Source: Cordilura impudica
Taxonomy: Eukaryota; Arthropoda; Insecta; Diptera; Scathophagidae
Direction of reading: 5' to 3'
NCBI GenBank assembly: GCA_963682025.1
Contig: OY821520.1
Location: 87,155,465 to 87,219,464 of the forward strand
DNA length: 64,000 bases
Positions 11,501 to 20,640 of this stretch are shown here, piece after piece; within the stretch, counting starts at the first letter, position 1; each line of letters starts with the position of its first letter. The translations under genes and the position numbers were made by a program. The notes beneath the pieces were generated by a model. The model was not told the DNA's origin. It saw only the letters and a program-made list of their open reading frames with translations, and made no database searches.

Positions 11501-14377
11501 AGGATCCACTGGAGCGATCGGTTCTAATGGTGCGTTAGGATCAACTGGCACAATGGGAGATAACGGTAAATTAGGATCGCCTGTTGCATTAGGATCTTCT
11601 GGCGCGTTAGGTTCCACCGGAGCGATCGGTTCTAGTGGTGCATTAGGATCAACTGGATCAATGGGAGACAACGGCGAGTTAGGATCTTCTGGTGCATTAG
11701 GATTCACTGGAGTGCTCGGTTCTAATGGTGCGTTAGGATCAACTGGTTCAATGGGAGATAACGGTAAATTAGTATCAACTGTTGCATTAGGATCTTCTGG
11801 CGCATTAGGGTTTACTGGATCGATTGGTTCAGATGGTACGTTAGGATCAACTGGCTCAATGGGAGATAATGGTAAATTAGGGTTGACTGTAGCATTAGGA
11901 TCTTCTGGCGCATTAGGATTTACGGGATCGATTGGTTCTGATGGTACGTTAGGATCAACTGGCTCAATGGGAGATAACGGTAAATTAGGGTCGACTGTTG
12001 CATTAGGATCTTCTGGTGCGTTAGGATTCACTGGGTCGATCGGTTCTAGTGGTGCATTAGGATCTTCTGGCGCATTAGGATCCACTGGAGCGATCGGTTC
12101 TAATGGTGCGTTAGGATCAACTGGCTCAATGGGAGATAACGGTAAATTAGGGTCGACTGTTGCATTAGGATCTTCTGGCACGTTAGGATTCACTGGGTCT
12201 ATCGGTTCTAGTGGTGCATTAGGATCTTCTGGCGCATTAGGATCCACTGGAGCGATCGGTTCTAATGGTGCGTTAGGATCAACTGGCTCAATGGGAGATA
12301 ACGGTAAATTAGGGTCGACTGTTGCATTAGGATCTTCTGGCACGTTAGGATTCACTGGGTCGATCGGTTCTAGTGGTGCATTAGGATCAATGGGAGATAA
12401 CGGTAAATTAGGATCGCCTGTTGCATTAGGATCTTCTGGCGCGTTAGGATCCACTGGAGCGATCGGTTCTAATGGTGCGTTAGGATCAACTGGCACAATG
12501 GGAGATAAGGGTAAATTAGGATCGCCTGTTGCATTAGGATCTTCTGGCGCATTAGGGTCCACTGGAGCGATCGGTTCTAATGGTGCGTTAGGATCAACTG
12601 GCTCAGTGGGAGATAACGGTAAATTAGGGCCGACTGTTGCATTAGGATCTTCTGGCGCATTAGGGTCCACTGGAGCGATCGGTTCTAATGGTGCGTTAGG
12701 ATCAACTGGCTCAATGGGAGATAACGGTAAATTAGGATCGCCTGTTGCATTAGGATCTTCTGGCGCATTAGGGTCCACTGGAGCGATCGGTTCTAATGGT
12801 GCGTTAGGATCAACTGGCTCAATGGGAGATAACGGTAGATTAGGGTCGACTGTTGCATTAGGATCTTCTGGCGCGTTAGGATTCACTGGGTCGATCGGTT
12901 CTAGTGGTGCATTAGGATCAAAGGGAGATAATGGTAAATTAGGATCGCCTGTTGCATTAGGATCTTCTGGCGCATTAGGATCCACTGGAACGATCGGTTC
13001 TAATGGTGCGTTAGGATCAACTGGCTCAATGGGAGATAACGGAAAATTAGGGTCGACTGTTGGATTAGGATCTTCTGGCGCGTTAGGAATCACTGGAGCG
13101 ATCGGTTCTAATGGTGCGTTAGGATCAACTGGCTCAATGGGAGATAACGGTATATTAGGGTCGACTGTTGCATTAGGATCTTCTGGTGCGTTAGGATTCA
13201 CTGGGTCGATCGGTTCTAGTGGTGCATTAGGATCAATGGGAGATAACGGTAAATTAGGATCGCCTGTTGCATTAGGATCTTCTGGCGCGTTAGGATTCAC
13301 TGGGTCGATCGGTTCTAGTGGTGCATTAGGATCAATGGGAGATAACGGTAAATTAGGATCGCCTGTTGCATTAGGATCTTCTGGCGCGTTAGGATTCACT
13401 GGAGCGATCGGTTCTAGTGGTGCGTTAGGATCAACTGGCTCAATGGGAGATAACGGTAAATTAGGGCCGACTGTTGTATTAGGATCTTCTGGCTCATTAG
13501 GATTCACTGGATCGATCGGTTTTAGTGGTGCATTTGGATCTTCTGGCGCATTAGGATCCACTGGAGCGATTGGAGCTTGTGTTGGGTTAGGGTTAACTGG
13601 TGTTATGGTTGTATCAACTGGTAAGTTGGGCTCAAATGGAGGATTTGCAGTGGTACCTGTTGATGGTTCAGTGGTGTCTCCGGGAATGTCAGTGGCATTC
13701 GGATCGAGTGTTGTATTTGGACCATTAGTTACATTAATATCTACTGGAGCATTAGTGGTTTCAGCCGGTGCCAATGGTGCTATTAGAGTAGGGTTTATTG
13801 GCACTTCAGGAAAAAGTGTTGTAGTTTCGGTAGCCACAGTAGTTTCAACCGGAATCGGGGTTACTTCAAGGGGTGCAGAAGTCGACTCGACTGGAGCAGC
13901 AGTTGATTGGATTGGTTTGTTTGGTACCACAGGATCTTTCGGTGGTAAAACTTCGGGAGCTACGGTGGTTTCAATAGGGGCAACAGGAGGTTCTGCTGGT
14001 GCAGTAGATGCCTCAATTGGAGCGACAGATGATTCAACAAGTGAAGGTTCAGAGGAGGAAATTGTTCCTTCGGTTACCGGACTACTTACGGCAGCACTAT
14101 CGGAGGTAGAACTAACAAGAGCTTCTGTAACAGGGGCATCTGTTGAAGTCTTTAAAGGCACACATATTTCCACACCATCGTTTATACAGCGTGAACTGGC
14201 TGGACATTGCTGAGCTACACCATTGGCAACCATGCGTCCTGTCGAATCGGCTACACAATCTTGATACATTAGAGGTCCTACACAAACTGCAATTTTACCA
14301 TTGCAGTTAATACCTTGTATTGTATTGCCAGGCGAAGACGTTTCAATTATTTCTTGACTCCTGGCAAGTGCCGAAAT
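8564..14377 (-). CDS. Giant Pro-x-x-repeat, mucin-like peritrophin-type protein (last exon)
   Basis: One open frame of more than 1,900 codons. The ATG at 14269-14267 is probably internal: the frame stays open upstream to a splice acceptor at 14378-14379 (TTTTTAG), adding about 36 residues that start ISALARSQ, like the end of a signal peptide whose first exon I could not find. Order: six-Cys domain (CNGKIAVC...CPASSRC...C), Ser/Thr/Pro linker, more than 1,200 residues of P-x-x triplets such as PNAPLEPIDPVNPNAPEDPN with many N-A-T sequons, a His-rich patch (HHHHSGRPVHH), four ~40-residue Lys/Glu/Ser repeats containing SNEDAS, a Lys-rich stretch, and a C-terminal chitin-binding type-2 (CBM14) domain with spaced Cys and YPDVKDCKKYHRC. 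CBM14-plus-mucin layouts are typical of peritrophic-matrix and cuticle-lining proteins. I infer an extracellular, chitin-bound, extended rod. Glue or cocoon-type roles are alternatives. Confidence 0.85.
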   Translation of the reverse strand: MSALARSQEIIETSSPGNTIQGINCNGKIAVCVGPLMYQDCVADSTGRMVANGVAQQCPASSRCINDGVEICVPLKTSTDAPVTEALVSSTSDSAAVSSPVTEGTISSSEPSLVESSVAPIEASTAPAEPPVAPIETTVAPEVLPPKDPVVPNKPIQSTAAPVESTSAPLEVTPIPVETTVATETTTLFPEVPINPTLIAPLAPAETTNAPVDINVTNGPNTTLDPNATDIPGDTTEPSTGTTANPPFEPNLPVDTTITPVNPNPTQAPIAPVDPNAPEDPNAPLKPIDPVNPNEPEDPNTTVGPNLPLSPIEPVDPNAPLEPIAPVNPNAPEDPNATGDPNLPLSPIDPNAPLEPIDPVNPNAPEDPNATGDPNLPLSPIDPNAPLEPIDPVNPNAPEDPNATVDPNIPLSPIEPVDPNAPLEPIAPVIPNAPEDPNPTVDPNFPLSPIEPVDPNAPLEPIVPVDPNAPEDPNATGDPNLPLSPFDPNAPLEPIDPVNPNAPEDPNATVDPNLPLSPIEPVDPNAPLEPIAPVDPNAPEDPNATGDPNLPLSPIEPVDPNAPLEPIAPVDPNAPEDPNATVGPNLPLSPTEPVDPNAPLEPIAPVDPNAPEDPNATGDPNLPLSPIVPVDPNAPLEPIAPVDPNAPEDPNATGDPNLPLSPIDPNAPLEPIDPVNPNVPEDPNATVDPNLPLSPIEPVDPNAPLEPIAPVDPNAPEDPNAPLEPIDPVNPNVPEDPNATVDPNLPLSPIEPVDPNAPLEPIAPVDPNAPEDPNAPLEPIDPVNPNAPEDPNATVDPNLPLSPIEPVDPNVPSEPIDPVNPNAPEDPNATVNPNLPLSPIEPVDPNVPSEPIDPVNPNAPEDPNATVDTNLPLSPIEPVDPNAPLEPSTPVNPNAPEDPNSPLSPIDPVDPNAPLEPIAPVEPNAPEDPNATGDPNLPLSPIVPVDPNAPLEPIAPVDPNAPEDPNATGDPNLPLSPIDPNAPLEPIDPVNPNVPEDPNATVDPNLPLSPIEPVDPNAPLEPIAPVDPNAPEDPNAPLEPIDPVNPNAPEDSNTTVDPNSPLSPIDPNVPLEPIDPVNPNTPEGPNATVDPNLPLSPIEPVDPNTPLEPITPIDPNTPKDPNATGDPNSPLSPIDPNVPSEPIDPVNPNAPEDPNATVDPNLPLSPIEPVDPNVPSEPIDPVNPNAPEDPNATVDTNLPLSPIEPVDPNAPLEPITPVNPNAPEDPNSPLSPIDPVDPNAPLEPIAPVEPNTPNDPNVTGDPNSPLSPIDPNVPLEPTDPVNPNAPEDPNATVDPNLPLSPIDPVDPNAPLEPITPVNPNTPKAPNATGDPNSPLSPTEPNAPLEPIDPVNPNAPEDANATGDPNSPLSPVDPNAPLDPIAPVIPLPEDPNATGDSNSPLSPTDPNAPLEPIDPVNPNAPGDPNAVGDPNSPLSPTDPNAPLKPIDPVNPNVPEDPNAIVDPNLPLSPIGPVDPNAPLEPIDPVNPKAPENPNAAGVPNSPLSPTDPNAPLKPIDPVNPNAPEDPNAIGDPNSPLPPIEPNAPLKPIDPVNPNAPEDPNAIVDPNLPLSPIEPVDPNAPLEPIAPVDSNAPVDPNVPKGPVDPNAPNGTINPTDPNNSSSSTTIRPNYPGSPNHPDHSSHHHHSGRPVHHGKPESQEIPETVETESTESKERVKQLKPTSNEDASAEDKSKKKKENKEKPETIGTESTESREPAKPQKPVSNEDASVEDKSKEKKKEKIEKPDKPDTVETESTESKEHAKPPSNEDASVEEKSKKKRKETKEKSETTETESAESKEPGKPQKPVSNEDASVEDKSKEKKKEKKDESLEDKSKENKKNKKENKDANEAHDRSEEKEIKKELERAKKELIKKIQKKIKDNKCDEGDVYPDVKDCKKYHRCVERSDKNEFVHLRCDDDKRFDVESSKCVKKRKAHCLLKD
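8567..8760 (-). other. C-terminal CBM14 (peritrophin-A) domain
   Basis: The last ~62 residues contain six cysteines in the CBM14 order: C, ~10 residues, C-KKYHR-C, then C, C, C, with the YPDVKDC block characteristic of chitin-binding type-2 domains. The domain is known to bind chitin through a disulphide-held fold. Confidence 0.8.
8760..9440 (-). repeat. Charged Lys/Glu/Ser repeats in the peritrophin-like protein
   Basis: Four or five copies of a ~40-residue unit containing ETESTESKE, KPxSNEDASxEDKS and KKKxK, followed by a Lys/Glu-rich stretch likely to be helical. At DNA level this appears on the plus strand as TCTTC/TTTTC-rich imperfect ~120-bp repeats. Frames on the other strand here are shadows. 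Confidence 0.8.
9600..13570 (-). repeat. 108-bp coding minisatellite (Pro-x-x triplets)
   Basis: About 4 kb of 108-bp units, each encoding twelve P-x-x triplets (PNA PLE PID PVN PNA PED PNA TVD PNL PLS PIE PVD type). Units differ by loss of three- to nine-residue blocks and by point changes, and similarity is highest in the middle (about 11200-13400), as expected from unequal exchange. Pro at every third position favours an extended polyproline-II conformation. Every break in the triplet pattern keeps the reading frame, which argues for selection on the protein. Confidence 0.9.
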
Positions 14378-14392
14378 CTAAAAAGATAGAAT
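14378..14392 (-). other. 3' splice site upstream of the peritrophin-like exon
   Basis: On the minus strand a pyrimidine-rich tract CTATCTTTTTAG ends at 14378, directly before ATTTCGGCACTTGCC, which is in frame with the long exon. This implies an upstream exon carrying the start codon and most of a signal peptide. Confidence 0.6.
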
Positions 14393-15480
14393 AAAAAGAG
14401 ATTTTGGATACAGTGATTTCAAAAATATTGACGGGTTTTTAATATAAGCTAAATATAACTTAATATCAAAAAAAAATATATATATAGATCGTTAGAAAGG
14501 TGTAATAAAAATAATTAAAAGTGCTTTTGAATTGTGGTTTGGTGCAAAATGTATACAATTTTATATATTGTTTATATTGACACTTGCGTATTGAGTTGTG
14601 CTGTTGCCGATTGATATGATCGACATCCAAATAATAAATATTCCTGGTAACTATTTGTTTTTTAATACAAAATAACATATTCGTTATGTTTTTTTTTATC
14701 GATAAGAGAGCCGTTTCAGTTTTAGTTTATGTAATTGTGGTGAGTTAATCAATCCATTTGTTAAGTTGTTTAATTTTGTTTTTTTTTTTTAGAAAATTTT
14801 GAAAAAAAAAAAATTATTTAATGTTTTTAATTAACATATTAAAATCTAGTTATCTGTTGAAATGGTAAGTTTATTTTTTTTTTGTTCTTCTTTTTTCTAA
14901 GATATGCACAAAATTTTGAATATATTTATTTATTTTTCATTTTATTTATTTATTTTTTTGTACACACAAGATAAATCCAATAGTAATGAAGCATTTAATT
15001 TTATGGATGCGTTCTCTTCTATGCACAATTAGCACAAGTCACTAGTTACTAATTTATGGGCTTTTTATTTAATTTTGAAACTTTAAATTACCACTAGTAA
15101 TAGTATTAATCTGGATGTTTTATTCGTATTCATCGTTTTAGTTCGAAAAAAAATTCGTTACTGTAATCGTTTTCATCGTAAATGGAGCCTTTTATGCAGA
15201 ATTTCTAATCAGTATCTTTGCTAAAAAAACATTATCTATTTTACATTTTGTTCGTTGCAAAATAGAATTATCACTTGTTATCTCATCTTCTACAACACGT
15301 TTATCTATTTTGGTGAGTTAATAAATAATTCAAAATGTAAAGGTTACCGCAGAGTTACCACATTATCTTCTGTAGCCAGGGTATGAGTTCGTTTATGTGG
15401 GTATTTCAATATTAAATAACTTAAAAACAAATCATCGATTACCACGTGTGTAAACATTTTTGTTTAATTTGGTTCCTTTA
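14393..15480. other. AT-rich non-coding, probably intron or upstream region
   Basis: Long T and A runs (near 14780-14815 and 14870-14960). I searched the minus strand for a short hydrophobic first exon with a donor site and found none that convinces. The first exon may lie beyond the nested transposons to the right, which would make these intronic. Confidence 0.4.
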
Positions 15481-15997
15481 AATTTATTTTAAATATTTCT
15501 GAATTCAACAACACGGCCGCATTTCTCATAACTTTTTCGGGGTAGCGATGTGTTCGGCATGAGTGTTTTTAGCTTGGTCACTGTTCTGTAACTTGTTGGT
15601 GTATATTTTTTATGTTTAAATAACCGTTCGGATGTGTCACATCTAAAGGTAAGCGTGTCGTGTTTTCTTTTTGACATCAGACATCCAGGGAGTTTTTATT
15701 GAAGAAACTGCATTGCTTGATTTGAAGTGTAGCATGGTGCACCATATTGTTGAAACCAGTAGCCACTCGGATCTTCTACACGTATTTTTGGGCACATATG
15801 ATGAGCCAGCATCCACCGCTATCGTGCCCTATTGAGAGCTTCTCTGAAGAAAAATTGCACAAACGTGTGCCAACACAGTTTTTCCTAGATCTGGTGTGGA
15901 TTCTCCGTTGGCCAAATGCAATAATTTGGTGATCAAAATTTACGTCAGGTTCATTGTCAACTATGAAAGCGACTGTTTGACCATATTGCAAGCGACG
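15480..15997 (-). pseudogene. mariner/Tc1 relic, C-terminal half (split by Transib)
   Basis: On the minus strand, broken frames give RRLQYGQTVAFIVDNEPDV near 15925-15985 and WFQQYGAPCYTSN near 15705-15765 (normally WFQQDGATCHTA, so the second catalytic Asp is Tyr). A short C-terminal segment follows. The matching N-terminal half lies at 21065-21400, and the two join across the CGACG duplication, so one mariner copy was split by the Transib insertion. Confidence 0.65.
15993..15997. repeat. Transib target-site duplication, left (CGACG)
   Basis: CGACG directly precedes the CACAGTG terminus and is repeated exactly at 21065-21069. Transib elements are known for 5-bp GC-rich duplications of the CGNCG type. 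Confidence 0.85.
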
Positions 15998-16038
15998 CAC
16001 AGTGGATCATTTCATATAGGCTAAACGAAAAAAAATTT
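15998..16038 (+). repeat. Transib left terminal inverted repeat with RSS-like heptamer
   Basis: CACAGTG at 15998-16004, 23-bp spacer 16005-16027, A8 at 16028-16035. It differs from the right end at only a few positions in the first 30. Confidence 0.9.
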
Positions 16039-16843
16039 AAAGTGTAATTTCGATATGATTGGAATAGGAAAGTTTTCTTAGAAGTCCCGAGACTCAAAAA
16101 TGTTATTTTTGAACCACCTGTTAATTCTACGTTTTACACAATTAACCGTTAAACTTGAAATTTACAATTATCTTGTTTTCTAATTTTGCTCAGCAAAAAA
16201 ATAGTGCAATAGAAAAAAAAATTTATCTATGTTATTTGGGTTTCGAATTTATTTCTTATTTATGTTTAATAAAAGCTTAGAGTACGTACTTTTTTCTACA
16301 AATAGGTTCTTTATATATATTATTTCTAAAATTTGTATATTTATATTTTCAAGTGGCATCTTTTTTTATTTAAAAAAAATTAAATTCTTTTGACTGATGT
16401 AGAAAATCTAAAGGAGACAGTACCTTTTGAACCTAATGAAACCTAGCTCATCTGAAAGTAAATTTTGTCTACTTTTATATACCGTTGTCGGCTGACTTCG
16501 CACGACTTTGCACGCGATGTTTTTTGTTCACTTTATAAGCACACCTCTTACTTTCTCATGTTTTTTAATATCATGAAAAATCTAGGAAAAGTGTAAAAAA
16601 GGGGAAATTTTTTTAAAGAAATATTTTAAGTTACTGCACCCTGTATTTCTCCACTTGAAAATACAACCATGTCAATTTTACATATAACTTCTAAATCAAG
16701 TGGCATCACTAATTATGCTGATTATGAGGGGCCAAATTGTCCAGTATTTACAGTTATCTTAAAAGTTTTTTTAATAAAAAAATAAGCATGGTTTGTGACA
16801 TTCTTAGGTATTTTTGCAAAATTTAATTAAATAAAATCATAAA

Positions 16844-17370
16844 ATGTCCCGGAAAAATGTGACTTTGATTACCCGTGCCGAATTTTTTGAAGTGTGGTCT
16901 TCAGTTTGCAAATCAGAGAGACAAAATGCACTACTCAATTTTGTTTCTGAACGAATGAGCTTTGATCACGTTTATGCAGATACAAAAAATGTAAAAGAAG
17001 AAATATATTTAAGTTCAAAAACCATAGAAAAAAAAGTGGAAAACAAGTGGCTGCAGGAAAGAATGGTAGATTTTTATACAATATTACATACTCGTATATC
17101 TTTGGTTGTAACTTTTGAATTTTAGTTTTAAGGTTTTTAACGAAACATAAGGAGTAGTTAGCTCAGGGCTATTTTGTTTTTAGTCAGACAAGCGAAGACC
17201 TCAACTTTGAAGAAAATCGGAAAGAACTGCCTTGTACTTCAAGGGCAGGACGGCCACTTAAGCCTTTTGAATTGTGCACTGATACATCTAAGAGAAATAA
17301 AATCTGTGGGCTGGTGAACTCAACATCTGCGGCTGAATTATTTTTTGCTGGTCAGATGGCCAAAAGATCA
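16844..17370 (+). pseudogene. Transib transposase, N-terminal part
   Basis: An ATG frame at 16844-17125 starts MSRKNVTLITRAEFF. A shifted frame from about 17184, just after a TTTTTAG acceptor-like site, gives TSEDLNFEENRKEL, GRPLKPFELCTDTSKRNK and FFAGQMAKRSDG, which fits the conserved GRP...SKR segment of the family. Whether an intron or a frameshift separates the two pieces is open. The coding sequence is then cut by the non-LTR insertion at about 17385. Confidence 0.7.
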
Positions 17371-17384
17371 GATGGGTTTCGTAT

Positions 17385-19012
17385 CATTTCATTTCATTTC
17401 ATTTCATTTATTAAGTCAATGGAATACAAAAAGTTCCTTACAGACTAAACTTAATTAAAAAATTAAAACTTAGATAAAATAAGTATATCTAAAATTACAA
17501 ATGTAATAACTCAAAGAGAAATAGCTTAAAATTTTCTTTTGAAGTGCAAAATTCAATAGTGCGGTTAAAATTTTTGTTAACGGCTAATTCATTTAGGTTA
17601 TTGAGATCATTACAAGCACGGTTTAACGTACTGTTTAGAGCATAATTAGTGCGATGGAACGATACATTAAATATATAATGATTATGACGTAACGTTCTAG
17701 GAGGGACATAAAAAGGTATCTGCGAAAGCAAGTCATGACAATCAATACAACAAGTAATTAAATCAAATATAAACAATGAACATTGAAATCTATGCCTGTA
17801 TTCTAAAGTCTCAAGACCAAGAAGCAAGCCTTTGGCTTCATATGAGGGCAAGGGATCAACAAAATTAAATGTCGAAAGAGCGTATTTCAGAAATACACGT
17901 TGCACACGTTCAATGCGAGAGATGTGTTTCCCACAATGTGGACTCCACACAACAGCAGCATACTCTAACTTTGATCTAACATAAGATGTGTAAACCACTT
18001 TTAATGTATAAGGATCAGAAAAACCAGAGCAACTTCTCCTTATAAATGCAAGGACTTTATAGGCATTAGGAACTATATAGTTTATATGGGGAATGAAAGA
18101 CATTGTAGAGTCAAAAATAACTCCAAGATCAGTTACTACGTCAATAGTAGTTAAATTGTGACCACCCAAACTGAAACGAGAAGGTATCGGATTACGATAC
18201 CTAGAAAAAGAAACATGGCGACATTTAGAGAGATTTAAATGCAAATTATTAAGCAAACACCAATCATGAAGATTGCTTAAATCATTCTGTAAGTTACATA
18301 TATCATTAAAGGAGGAGATCTGACAGTAAATTTTTAAATCATCAGCATAAAGCAAAAATCGTACATTTGAAAAACACTGAGAGACATCATTTATAAACAA
18401 ATTAAATAAAAGTGGGCCCAAAACACTGCCTTGAGGAACACCTGAGGTTTGAACATATGGAAACGATTCAAAACCCTCAACTAACACTCTACAAATTCTA
18501 TTAGATAAGTATGATCCTATCCAATTTAGAAAATTAGAATGCAATCCAATTGCTTGCAACTTATAATAAAGAATACTATGAGAAACCTTGTCAAAGGCTT
18601 TAGAAAAGTCAGTATAAACAACATCAACTTGACTACCGTGCTCCAATGCAGATATGCAATACTCACTGAAAACAGTTAAGTTGGTCGTAGTAGACCTACC
18701 AGAAAAGAATCCATGCTGATAAGGAGATATAATAGATTTTGAAAGGAAAAATAATTTCTTAAAAATCACATGTTCAAAAACTTTGGAAACACACGATAAC
18801 TTACATATCGGCCTATAACTAGTAACTTCATCTTTACTACCACCTTTAAAAACTGGAGTAATAGTCGCTGATTTCCACCTATCAATGAAAATTCCTTCTT
18901 TTAATGATAAATTAAAAATATACTTAAGTGCAACTGCGATAGGAAAAGCACACATTTTCAAAAAATAGGAACATAAACCATCCGAATCTAATTTAAAATT
19001 ATTTTTTTAACT
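17385..19012 (-). mobile_element. 5'-truncated non-LTR retrotransposon inside Transib
   Basis: Lies on the minus strand. The 3' end at 17385-17410 is a (ATTTC)n run on the plus strand, i.e. a (GAAAT)n microsatellite tail, and the 5' end is truncated inside the reverse transcriptase domain near 19012. Transib coding sequence resumes immediately on both sides. The open frame suggests it is young relative to its host element. Confidence 0.8.
17495..18961 (-). CDS. Non-LTR reverse transcriptase (5' truncated, open frame)
   Basis: 488 codons without interruption. The listed start is a TTG, not an ATG, and the frame is open further upstream (LDSDGLCSYFLKMCAF), so the N-terminus is truncated rather than initiated here. 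Landmarks: SYRPICKLSCVSK (~48-60), QHGFFSGRSTTTN (~82-94), motif A TDFSKAFD (~117-124), motif B SGVPQGSVLGPLLF (~173-186), motif C YADD (~205-208), and WSPHCGKHISRIERVQR in the thumb/C-terminal part. All catalytic Asp are present. The endonuclease domain and ORF1 are missing, so it cannot retrotranspose alone. It is of the insect CR1/Jockey-like kind; I do not assign a clade. Confidence 0.85.
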   Translation of the reverse strand: MKMCAFPIAVALKYIFNLSLKEGIFIDRWKSATITPVFKGGSKDEVTSYRPICKLSCVSKVFEHVIFKKLFFLSKSIISPYQHGFFSGRSTTTNLTVFSEYCISALEHGSQVDVVYTDFSKAFDKVSHSILYYKLQAIGLHSNFLNWIGSYLSNRICRVLVEGFESFPYVQTSGVPQGSVLGPLLFNLFINDVSQCFSNVRFLLYADDLKIYCQISSFNDICNLQNDLSNLHDWCLLNNLHLNLSKCRHVSFSRYRNPIPSRFSLGGHNLTTIDVVTDLGVIFDSTMSFIPHINYIVPNAYKVLAFIRRSCSGFSDPYTLKVVYTSYVRSKLEYAAVVWSPHCGKHISRIERVQRVFLKYALSTFNFVDPLPSYEAKGLLLGLETLEYRHRFQCSLFIFDLITCCIDCHDLLSQIPFYVPPRTLRHNHYIFNVSFHRTNYALNSTLNRACNDLNNLNELAVNKNFNRTIEFCTSKENFKLFLFELLHL

Positions 19013-20640
19013 GCAGAATACCATTATCGCAGCAGATGTAATAAAATCGGTTGCGGAATCTGAAGTTGAGGCAACTCAATTATTAAAAGCTAGAAAAGAG
19101 GTACAGTTGCAACGGTCACTAACAAGAGAAGAAGCGCTTGCATTATATATTGATACAAAATTTAACTAGCAACACTTGCTAAATTCTGCGGAAACAAGCA
19201 ATGAAAGTGGGTCACTTACTTTATCTTTCTGCATATGGGTTAAAAAAGAGAAGAAAGATTGTTTTCCACCGGAAGACAGTATATTTGTTAACGAAAGCCA
19301 TGCAAGTATCGTTGTAAAATATATTTTAAATTTGACCACTGATCGTTTGTTAAAAGAGCAAGAGCCTTTCGTTGCTGACAATGTCCCTAATTACAGCACA
19401 TTGACTTGTTTGTAAATGGGGTGGTGATGGCAGTTCAGGACATATCACATACAAGCAAAAGTTTTAGCAACAAGGTAAAACTGACGAATATTTATTTGCA
19501 TTTCTTTCGTACCCTTAATACTGCGATTAAAAGAAAACCCAAGTATAGTTATCTAACAAAATGAAAGTCCATCGTCCACTGGGCTTTGTCGACCAATAAA
19601 ATTTTTGTTTGCTAAATAAAAGAAGAACTTTCGATAGAGGTGTTTAAAGGCATTCGCGATCAAATTGATACATTGAATAATTTCGAAATAACAGTAGCAA
19701 CAAAAAATCTCAAAACTGAATATGAATTTATGTTGAGATGATTGATGGTAAAATTGCCAATTATTTAACTTCTCACAAATCCACGCAATCTTGTTATATT
19801 TGTGGCGCTAACCCTACTGAAATGAATAAAATGGTAATTGGTAAGAATCCAAATACCGAATTTTATTGTTACGGTCCCTCAAGCTTACACGCTAGCATAA
19901 AAACATTTGAGTGCCTTTTACACATAGCATATAGGCTAGAAGTAAAAAAATGGGCAATAAGAGATAATTACGATAAAATGTTGGCCAAAACGTGTAAGAA
20001 ACGAATACAAGATCAATTTAAGTCTGAAATGGGTCTCATAATCGACAGGCCAAAACCGGATTTTGGAACTTCAAACGATGGCAATACAGCAAGAAGATTT
20101 TTTAAAAATCATGAGAAGTATGCAGAGATAACTGGACTGGACAAAAAACTAATAAATAGTTTTTATATTATTTTAAGTTGCATTTCTTCTGGCTCTGAAA
20201 TAAATTTGCCCTTATTTGAATTCTTCTTGAAAGAAACGAATGAATTATATTTGGAGCAATATAGCTGGTATTGTATGCCTGTTAGCATACATGAAATTCT
20301 TTGTCATGGTAGTGAAATTATTAAATCGTGCATTGTCCCAATTGGGCAATTGTCTGAAGAGGCACAAGAGACTCGCAACAAAGATTGCAGACGTTTTCGT
20401 GTGTCACATACTCGAAAAACATCGATACGAATAGAGACTAGAGAATAGAGACTTGCTCATATCTTCCGATCCTCTTATAAATTCTTATAGAGAAAACCCT
20501 TTAAAATATTTTCGACAAACCTCTCCAGATATTTTAAAATATCTTGTCCAGCCTCACAGCATAATAAATGTGGCAGATGCACGGTTTTCTAAGGATGATT
20601 AAGTCGATCTTGAAGAATATTCTTCCAGCAGCATTGATAG
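19013..20640 (+). pseudogene. Transib transposase, catalytic core and C-terminus
   Basis: Four blocks in different frames keep the family order. 19020-19165 gives ADVIKSVAESEVEATQLL and LTREEALALYIDTKF. 19176-19415 is a linker. Around 19411-19465 lies CKWGGDGSSGHITYKQKF with a premature TAG at 19465-19467. From 19738 there is an open frame with IDGKIANYLTS, CYICGANP, NDGNTARRFF, and near 20341 PIGQLSEEAQETRNK followed by RRFR. The three acidic catalytic positions (DGSSGH, IDGK, SEEAQ) are all present, as in the RAG1/Transib DDE core, but two or more frameshifts and stops separate them. The 236-codon frame at 19738-20448 is the largest intact piece. Confidence 0.85.

Noticed and set aside
9612..14213. 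Collagen-like gene on the plus strand
   Set aside because: The Gly-x-x pattern follows automatically from Pro-x-x codons on the other strand, whose frame has a splice site, Cys-rich domains and a candidate polyA signal. Kept only as a finding.
17385..17412. Independent (ATTTC)n microsatellite
   Set aside because: It sits exactly at the 3' end of the non-LTR element and is best read as its tail.
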